Positions 33,598-38,200 of a DNA stretch of 38,200 nt are shown one piece after another. Each line of letters opens with the position of its first letter. Position 1 is the stretch's first letter. The notes under the pieces are model-generated. The model saw only the letters and a program-made list of their open reading frames with translations. It was not told the origin of the DNA and searched no databases. The translations under genes and the position numbers were made by a program. The DNA is from Bacillota bacterium (GTDB lineage: Bacteria; Bacillota; Sulfobacillia; JAJZYS01; JAJYTV01), in the NCBI GenBank assembly GCA_021810725.1, contig JAJZIE010000003.1:1-38200 (forward strand). The letters run 5' to 3'.

Positions 33598-35005
33598 GAG
33601 GCCGGTGGTCATCGCCAGGGTACAGGGACAGTTCGACCCCTCTGGCCTCTTCGACCGGCTGCCACCGTCCCAAGACCGGTTTCTCCTGGAGTCTGGACCG
33701 ACCGGACCGGAGGAGACGCGTCGCTGGTCGTTCCTTGGCAGCCGGCCATTTGCCGTCTTCACGCTGCACGACGGCGAAACCCGCTTAAAGACGCAGGATG
33801 GCGAGCGTCTGCTGCCCGGGGATCCCTTTGCCGCTCTCGATGCCCTGCTTTCGCAGTGGCGCCTTGAACACGTGGCCGGCCTGCCGCCGCTCGCGGGAGG
33901 CTTCGTCGGCTATTTCGCCTACGATAGCGGACGCTACATCGAACGGCTGCCCGCGACCGCCCTGAACGAATCTTCACTCCCGGACATCTACCTCTGCGCC
34001 TACGATGCGCTGCTTGCCATCGACCACTCAGGCGGCGAGGCGTGGGTGATCGCGTCACCCCTGCCGGGGCGCGAGGAGGCCGCGGCAAGGCTGGCGCAGG
34101 AATTGGCCCGGGTTGTGACCGAGACCGTGCCGGCCCGGGAAATGGCGCCGAAAGAAGCCGTGCCGGAGGCGGCCATCCGGGTCCGGTCGAACTTCGACCG
34201 CGCGGGCTACAGCAGTGCGGTGGAACGTGCGCGGGACTACATTCGGGCCGGCGACATCTTCGAGGTGAACCTGTCGCAGCGCTTCACAGCAGGCGTGCCT
34301 TTCCCCGCACGCAGGCTCCACGAGCGACTGCGCGCTCTTAGCCCGGCGCCTTTCAGCGCGTACCTGGACGCCGGAAGGTTCCAGGTCGTGAGTTCGTCGC
34401 CAGAGCGCTTTCTCCGTGTCGACGAGCTGCGCCGCGTGGAGACGCGCCCGATCAAGGGAACGCGGCCGCGCGGCAAGGGAGCGCGGCAGGACGCCGAGCT
34501 TGCCAGGGAGCTGCTCGCGAGCGAGAAGGACCAGGCGGAGCTCAACATGATCGTGGACCTTTCGCGCAACGATCTTGGCCGCGTCTGTCAGATTGGTACG
34601 GTACGTGTCAGCGCGGCCCGCAGGCTAGAGCGCTACGCGAACGTCCACCATGCGGTGGCGGTGATCGAGGGGGAGCTGATGCCCACCGCGACCATGGGGG
34701 ACCTTCTGCGGGCGACACTGCCTGGGGGATCGATCACTGGCGCACCGAAGATCCGCGCCATGGAGATCATCGAGGAACTCGAGGGCGTACGCCGCAACGC
34801 CTACTGCGGCGCCTTGGGATACCTCGGCTTCACGGGGCAGCTCGATCTGAGCATCATGATCCGCACCATGGTCTGCGCCGACGGCCGCGTGACCTTCGGC
34901 GCGGGCGGTGCCGTCGTGCTCGACTCGGACCCGGATGGGGAGTATGACGAGACCCTGGCCAAGGCGAGCGCGATGCTGCAGGCGCTGGGCGCAGAGGTTG
35001 TCTGA
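33590..35005 (+). CDS. pabB: aminodeoxychorismate synthase component I
   Basis: This 471-residue chorismate-utilising enzyme makes 4-amino-4-deoxychorismate for p-aminobenzoate and folate. The PIKGT motif (Lys) is characteristic of PabB, whereas anthranilate synthase TrpE has PIAGT. SSSPERFL, NMIVDLSRNDLGRV and the C-terminal GGSITGAPKIRAME and GAGGAVVLDSDPDGEYDET motifs are all present. ATG 33590 has GAGG upstream and overlaps the pabA stop, implying coupled translation of the two subunits. Confidence 0.95.
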   Translation: MSERPVVIARVQGQFDPSGLFDRLPPSQDRFLLESGPTGPEETRRWSFLGSRPFAVFTLHDGETRLKTQDGERLLPGDPFAALDALLSQWRLEHVAGLPPLAGGFVGYFAYDSGRYIERLPATALNESSLPDIYLCAYDALLAIDHSGGEAWVIASPLPGREEAAARLAQELARVVTETVPAREMAPKEAVPEAAIRVRSNFDRAGYSSAVERARDYIRAGDIFEVNLSQRFTAGVPFPARRLHERLRALSPAPFSAYLDAGRFQVVSSSPERFLRVDELRRVETRPIKGTRPRGKGARQDAELARELLASEKDQAELNMIVDLSRNDLGRVCQIGTVRVSAARRLERYANVHHAVAVIEGELMPTATMGDLLRATLPGGSITGAPKIRAMEIIEELEGVRRNAYCGALGYLGFTGQLDLSIMIRTMVCADGRVTFGAGGAVVLDSDPDGEYDETLAKASAMLQALGAEVV

Positions 35006-35050
35006 AGGCCGTGGTGTGGTCCTGGGTCACGCGAAGGAGCTGGTGGAGCT

Positions 35051-35965
35051 TTGAGCCCGCAAGGTCCCGGTGGCAACCGGGGGGGACCCGTCGTCTGGGT
35101 GGCTTCATCGGACGCTCGAGCCCGGTTCTTGCCCAGCCATGCCGTGTCCGTGCCGCTCGATGACCGTGGTCTGCGCTACGGCGACGGACTCTTCGAGACG
35201 ATGCGGGTCCAACGTGGCGGTTTGCCGTTCATCGAGCGTCACGTCGCGAGACTGCGCGACGGGCTGAGGTCGCTGCGTTTTCCAGAGCTCGCTCTGAGCG
35301 ACCGGGAGATCGTCCAGGGCTGTGTCGACACGGCCCGCCGAAACGGAGTCGAGAATGGTTTCCTGCGCCTCGCCGTGAGCCGCGGCAGTGGACCGCGCGG
35401 TTTCGGACCACCCGCCGCGGCATCCTGGCGGCTGACGGCCGAGGTGGGAACGGGCGAGGGCGGGCCCGATATGCCGGACCCACTGACCTGCGTCGTCGCC
35501 CCCTGGCGGCTGGACGCCGGCTACCCCGGCAACCGGCTGAAGTCGTGGAGCGCGTTGGACAAGGTACTCGCGATGCAGCACGCGCAGGCCCAGGGCGCGG
35601 ACGAGTGCCTCTTTTTGAACATGGACGGTCAGCTCGTCGAGGGCACCCGGGCGAACCTTTTCCTTGTGGCCGGGAGCGACATCGTCACGCCGGACCTGGC
35701 TTCGGGCCCACTCCCCGGCATCGCTCGCGGTCTCGTGCTGGAGTTGGCAAGGCTGGCCGGCATGACGGTTCGGGAGGCGAAACTTCCGCTGAGTTCCGTG
35801 TCCGAGGCGAGCGAGATGTTCGTGACGAGCGCCTTTCGGGGCGTCGTGCCCGTGCGGGCGGTCGCGAATCTGGCCCTGCCGTCCGCACCAGGGCCTGTGA
35901 CGCGCGCGGTTCGGCAGCTCGTGGAGGCGGCCATGGACAAGGCGGCGACACACGCCAAGCCCTGA
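35051..35965 (+). CDS. pabC: aminodeoxychorismate lyase (PLP fold type IV)
   Basis: This protein of about 304 residues belongs to the branched-chain-aminotransferase-like PLP enzymes; in this operon it should cleave aminodeoxychorismate to p-aminobenzoate and pyruvate. The motifs DDRGLRYGDGLFETM, the catalytic Lys region NRLKSWSALDKVLA, ADECLFLNMDGQLVEGTRAN and GPLPGIAR are clear. The start is uncertain: TTG 35051 has AAGGAG 11 bases upstream, while GTG 35099 would give a more typical N-terminus. It ends one base before the stop of the convergent small membrane protein gene. Confidence 0.9.
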   Translation: MSPQGPGGNRGGPVVWVASSDARARFLPSHAVSVPLDDRGLRYGDGLFETMRVQRGGLPFIERHVARLRDGLRSLRFPELALSDREIVQGCVDTARRNGVENGFLRLAVSRGSGPRGFGPPAAASWRLTAEVGTGEGGPDMPDPLTCVVAPWRLDAGYPGNRLKSWSALDKVLAMQHAQAQGADECLFLNMDGQLVEGTRANLFLVAGSDIVTPDLASGPLPGIARGLVLELARLAGMTVREAKLPLSSVSEASEMFVTSAFRGVVPVRAVANLALPSAPGPVTRAVRQLVEAAMDKAATHAKP

Positions 35966-35966
35966 C

Positions 35967-36224
35967 CTAGGACCGGGGCGCGCGCGGTGGCCTCACGCGA
36001 CGGCTGGCGGCGATGACGACGCTGAGGCTGACGCCCTCCATCAGCACCAGGGCCGCTACCCCGATCCACTGCTCCGTGCTGAGCGGACGTGGCTGCCTGA
36101 AGACCATGACGAAGAGCGCGACCAGGATCACGAGGGACAGAGACTGCAGCGCGACACTCCAGGCCAGTCCGCGACGTGGCAAGGCTCCGCCGGGACGCCG
36201 AGGAACGGACGTGTCAGGAGCCAC
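35967..36224 (-). CDS. small two-helix membrane protein
   Basis: This protein of about 85 residues has two membrane segments (WSVALQSLSLVILVALFVMVF and WIGVAALVLMEGVSLSVVIAA, each read to about 20 residues) and an Arg-rich C-terminus. It is not recognised. The start is weakly defined: GTG 36224 is taken, with TTG and upstream GTG alternatives, and none has a good ribosome binding site. The frame stays open into the IS607 element, so the insertion may have replaced the original 5' end. It is convergent with pabC, its stop lying one base beyond the pabC stop. Confidence 0.5.
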   Translation of the reverse strand: MAPDTSVPRRPGGALPRRGLAWSVALQSLSLVILVALFVMVFRQPRPLSTEQWIGVAALVLMEGVSLSVVIAASRRVRPPRAPRS

Positions 36225-36243
36225 CCTGAGTCCATGACACCTC

Positions 36244-36272
36244 TTGACAAGGCATGATGAACACCACACGAT
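36244..36272 (+). promoter_or_regulatory. putative promoter of the IS607 transposase
   Basis: A consensus TTGACA (36244-36249), a 17-base spacer and a weak -10 CACGAT (36267-36272) would start transcription at about 36279, the A of the transposase ATG. The absence of a good ribosome binding site fits leaderless translation. Confidence 0.5.
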
Positions 36273-36278
36273 GGGAAT

Positions 36279-36926
36279 ATGAACCAGGAACAGATGCTGT
36301 CCACTGGGCAGGTCGCGGAGCGTCTCGGCATGACCGTGCGCACTGTCTACCGTTGGGAAAAGGCGGGGCGGTTGCATCCTGTGCGGCTGCCGACGGGACA
36401 GCGGAGATTCCCGGCGAGCGAAGTTGACGCGCTCCTTCACGCAAAGGCACGGGCGGTGCCGCGTTGCGTCGTCTACGCTCGCGTCTCCAGCGGGAAGCAG
36501 GCGGAGGCTGGCAACCTCGATCGGCAGCGCGAACGATTGGTCGCGGCGGCAGCAGAGCGACGCTACAAACTGGTCGCAACCGTCACGGAACGGGCCTCGG
36601 GATTGAACGAGAAGCGCAAGGGTCTGCACCGCCTGTTCCACATGGCCGCTGCCGACGAGATCGACGTGGTGCTGGTGGAGTTCAAGGATCGCCTGGCGCG
36701 TTTCGGCTTCGCCTATGTGGTCGAAGCGCTGGCGGCACACGGCGTCCGCGTCGAGGTGCTGGACGGACCGGTCGCAACCGACGCGACCCAGGAACTTGTG
36801 CAGGACATGCTCGCGATCGTCGCCGTGTTCGCCGCAAGGCTCTACGGGGGACGGCCACAGCGATTCCGCCACAAAGTCCAGGAGGCGGCGCAGGAACTGG
36901 ATGACGAGGTGATGGGCGATGCCTGA
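36279..36926 (+). CDS. tnpA: IS607-family serine-recombinase transposase (TnpA)
   Basis: This 215-residue protein has an N-terminal MerR-like helix-turn-helix (STGQVAERLGMTVRTVYRW, then LPTGQRRF), followed by a small serine recombinase domain with the catalytic segment VVYARVSSGKQ (Ser70/Ser71), DRQRERL, and DVVLVEFKDRLARFGF. This order, HTH before catalysis, is diagnostic of IS607 transposases and opposite to resolvases. The length is normal and all motifs look intact, so it may be active. Its 3' end overlaps tnpB by 8 bases. Confidence 0.93.
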   Translation: MNQEQMLSTGQVAERLGMTVRTVYRWEKAGRLHPVRLPTGQRRFPASEVDALLHAKARAVPRCVVYARVSSGKQAEAGNLDRQRERLVAAAAERRYKLVATVTERASGLNEKRKGLHRLFHMAAADEIDVVLVEFKDRLARFGFAYVVEALAAHGVRVEVLDGPVATDATQELVQDMLAIVAVFAARLYGGRPQRFRHKVQEAAQELDDEVMGDA

Positions 36927-38200
36927 TCCGATTCTCGTCGGCGTCACCCGCACCGTCCGCCTGCGCATCGCCGAGGGTGCGGACCCCGTCGCGACCCGGG
37001 CGATCGCGAGCACGCAGATCGAATGGGCCAAGGCCATACGTTTTTACACGGACCTGTTCCTCGAACACCCCGACGTCTACGAGGAGAAGAAAACCGTCAG
37101 GGCGCGCAAGGGCGGGGAACACGAGGTCTCCTGGACCGGGAAGGACCTGCTCACTTGGGCTGAGCGCGTGAGCGTGCGCACGGAGGATCACCCCACGGTA
37201 CTCCACGACTTCAGCGAGGTTTGCCCCCAGATGCCCGTCACGCTGCGCCGTGCGGCGCTCAATGCGGCCTCGGGTGCCGTCGCGAGCCATCTCACGAACC
37301 ACAAGCAGTGGGAGAAGGCGAGCCCTGCGACGCGTGGCAAGGAGCCGGGGGAGCCCGACCCGCACCCCAACCTGACGCTCTATGGCGGCATGTACCATCT
37401 GGATGTGGAGCGGCTGCGCAAGGGCGGGTGCCGGCTGAAGGTCTTCGCGGACGGTCGCTGGCGATGGACCGACGTGCCATTGCAGATGCCTCCCTATGCG
37501 CTCGACCTCTTTACCCAGTCGGAAGCGGAGCAGGCGCGCATCGCCGCGGAGCGGGCGGAGCAGAACGCCCGGATGATCGCCGAGGGGAGAGAACACCGCT
37601 CTGGTGAAGAAAGGGAGCGCCTGAGAGCGACTCCCGGCGTTTGGGTCGCGCAGTCACCGACGCTGGTCGCGAAGCCGGAGGGACTCTATCTGCACGTCCC
37701 CTTCGAGAAGCGCGTCGAGATCAAGGGCAAGGCGGAGGAGCGTCGTCTCGCGGAACCCGATCTCAAGGTGGGCACGATCGATCTCAACGCTGACTCAACC
37801 GTGGCCGCCGCCTGGGAAGGCGAGCGCTGCAAGGGTGTAGAGACCGTCTGGCACGCAGAGGAGAACGCAAAGCGCGAGCGTGCGCTCCGCAAGGTGGCGC
37901 GCAAGCAGAAGGCGTCGGGAACCCCGATCAAGGGTGAGCGCTCGAACCAAGACCTCTGGGGCTACATCCGCAACCTCGACGCCTCCCTGGCCTGGCAAGT
38001 CGCCGCGCGCATCGTCGCCTGGGCGGTCGCCCTCGGGCTGCAGGTCCTCGTCTTCGAGCACCTGCGCCCGTACCGTCCAGAGCGGGGTCTTTCCTCGAGT
38101 CGAAGGACGAACCGCAAGCGCTCCTACTGGCTGCGGGGGCAGGTCCTGAGGCATGTGCGTGATCTGGCCTTGCGCGAAGGGATCCTGGTCGTCGAGCGGA
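36919..38200 (+). CDS. tnpB: TnpB, IS607-associated RNA-guided nuclease homologue (partial)
   Basis: The frame is open from ATG 36919 to the window edge (427 codons), so the 3' end is missing. LHVPFEKRVEIKGKAEERRL and VGTIDLNADSTVAAAWEG mark the start of the RuvC nuclease fold, with the first catalytic Asp at D288. The second acidic residue is E380 in VFEHLRPYRPE, followed by the basic SSSRRTNRKRSYW helix. The third RuvC motif and zinc finger would lie beyond 38200. The first Asp comes about 100 residues later than in typical compact TnpB (near 190), so the N-terminal recognition part is long; residues about 205-235 are a charged, Glu/Arg-rich helix. Family members are guided by an RNA made from the element's right end. 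Confidence 0.88.
   Translation, partial: MPDPILVGVTRTVRLRIAEGADPVATRAIASTQIEWAKAIRFYTDLFLEHPDVYEEKKTVRARKGGEHEVSWTGKDLLTWAERVSVRTEDHPTVLHDFSEVCPQMPVTLRRAALNAASGAVASHLTNHKQWEKASPATRGKEPGEPDPHPNLTLYGGMYHLDVERLRKGGCRLKVFADGRWRWTDVPLQMPPYALDLFTQSEAEQARIAAERAEQNARMIAEGREHRSGEERERLRATPGVWVAQSPTLVAKPEGLYLHVPFEKRVEIKGKAEERRLAEPDLKVGTIDLNADSTVAAAWEGERCKGVETVWHAEENAKRERALRKVARKQKASGTPIKGERSNQDLWGYIRNLDASLAWQVAARIVAWAVALGLQVLVFEHLRPYRPERGLSSSRRTNRKRSYWLRGQVLRHVRDLALREGILVVER

Larger units (their letters stand above)
36230..38200 (+). mobile_element. IS607-family element, left part (right end outside window)
   Basis: An overlapping pair of genes, a MerR-HTH/serine-recombinase transposase followed by a TnpB, defines an IS607-type element. 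The left boundary is approximate, between the small membrane gene and 36279. IS607 elements make no target duplication and have no terminal inverted repeats, so the edge cannot be fixed from one copy. The right end and any guide-RNA region lie beyond the window. Confidence 0.85.

Overview
The window is very GC-rich bacterial DNA, mostly a respiratory gene region. Many genes begin at TTG, GTG or (once) CTG behind strong GGAGG-type ribosome binding sites. The Fnr-type boxes follow the TGTGA-N6-TCACA pattern known from Bacillus, and one protein ends in a Cys-rich domain resembling spore-coat (SPOCS/DUF3794-like) proteins. Together these suggest a high-GC member of the Bacillota (Symbiobacterium/Thermaerobacter/Sulfobacillus-like). 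That placement is inference; other high-GC phyla are not excluded. No rRNA, tRNA or CRISPR array was recognised.

Layout. (1) 69-6534: a complex I cluster holding only the peripheral arm, as a NuoB-NuoC-NuoD fusion plus NuoE, NuoF, NuoG and NuoI. No membrane-arm gene is present. A Fnr-type box precedes it and a clean terminator follows. (2) 6697-17869: a long nitrate-respiration run: hemerythrin-like protein, narG, narH, narJ, narI, a 91-aa protein, a SLAC1/TehA-type anion channel with a probable CTG start, an acyl-CoA dehydrogenase homologue without the usual catalytic Glu, a second hemerythrin-like protein, an AhpD-like protein and an OsmC-like protein. (3) 17881-21271: a beta-propeller lipoprotein (minus), moaA, a NarL/LuxR-type regulator with a degenerate receiver behind a well-placed Fnr-type box, and tatA (minus). 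(4) 21562-28031: an operon for an exported molybdoenzyme with NarG-like His-Cys3 ligation of its Fe-S cluster, a four-cluster Fe-S subunit, a ten-helix NrfD-type anchor, a TorD chaperone and a polyferredoxin. Its substrate is unknown. (5) 28208-30955: an AAA-type ATPase with a tandem-repeat, apparently leaderless promoter, and narK (both minus). (6) 31271-32752: a streptogramin-lyase-like beta-propeller fused to a Cys-rich domain. (7) 32977-35965: pabA-pabB-pabC. (8) 35967-38200: a small membrane protein and the left part of an IS607-family element whose TnpB runs off the window.

How it fits together (inference): NADH oxidised by complex I reduces quinone. The quinol is oxidised by NarGHI (nitrate) or by the second molybdoenzyme through its NrfD anchor. 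NarK and perhaps the anion channel move nitrate and nitrite. MoaA contributes to the molybdenum cofactor, TatA exports the second molybdoenzyme, and hemerythrin/AhpD/OsmC-type proteins probably handle O2, NO or peroxide stress. Fnr-type sites before the nuo cluster, the regulator gene and narK suggest control by oxygen.

Strongest leads: the second molybdoenzyme operon; the pseudo-receiver regulator and the shared CGTAAGGGTG motif; the nar-linked anion channel and active-site-altered acyl-CoA dehydrogenase; the NuoBCD fusion without a membrane arm; the propeller/Cys-rich fusion; and the IS607 TnpB with a long N-terminus.
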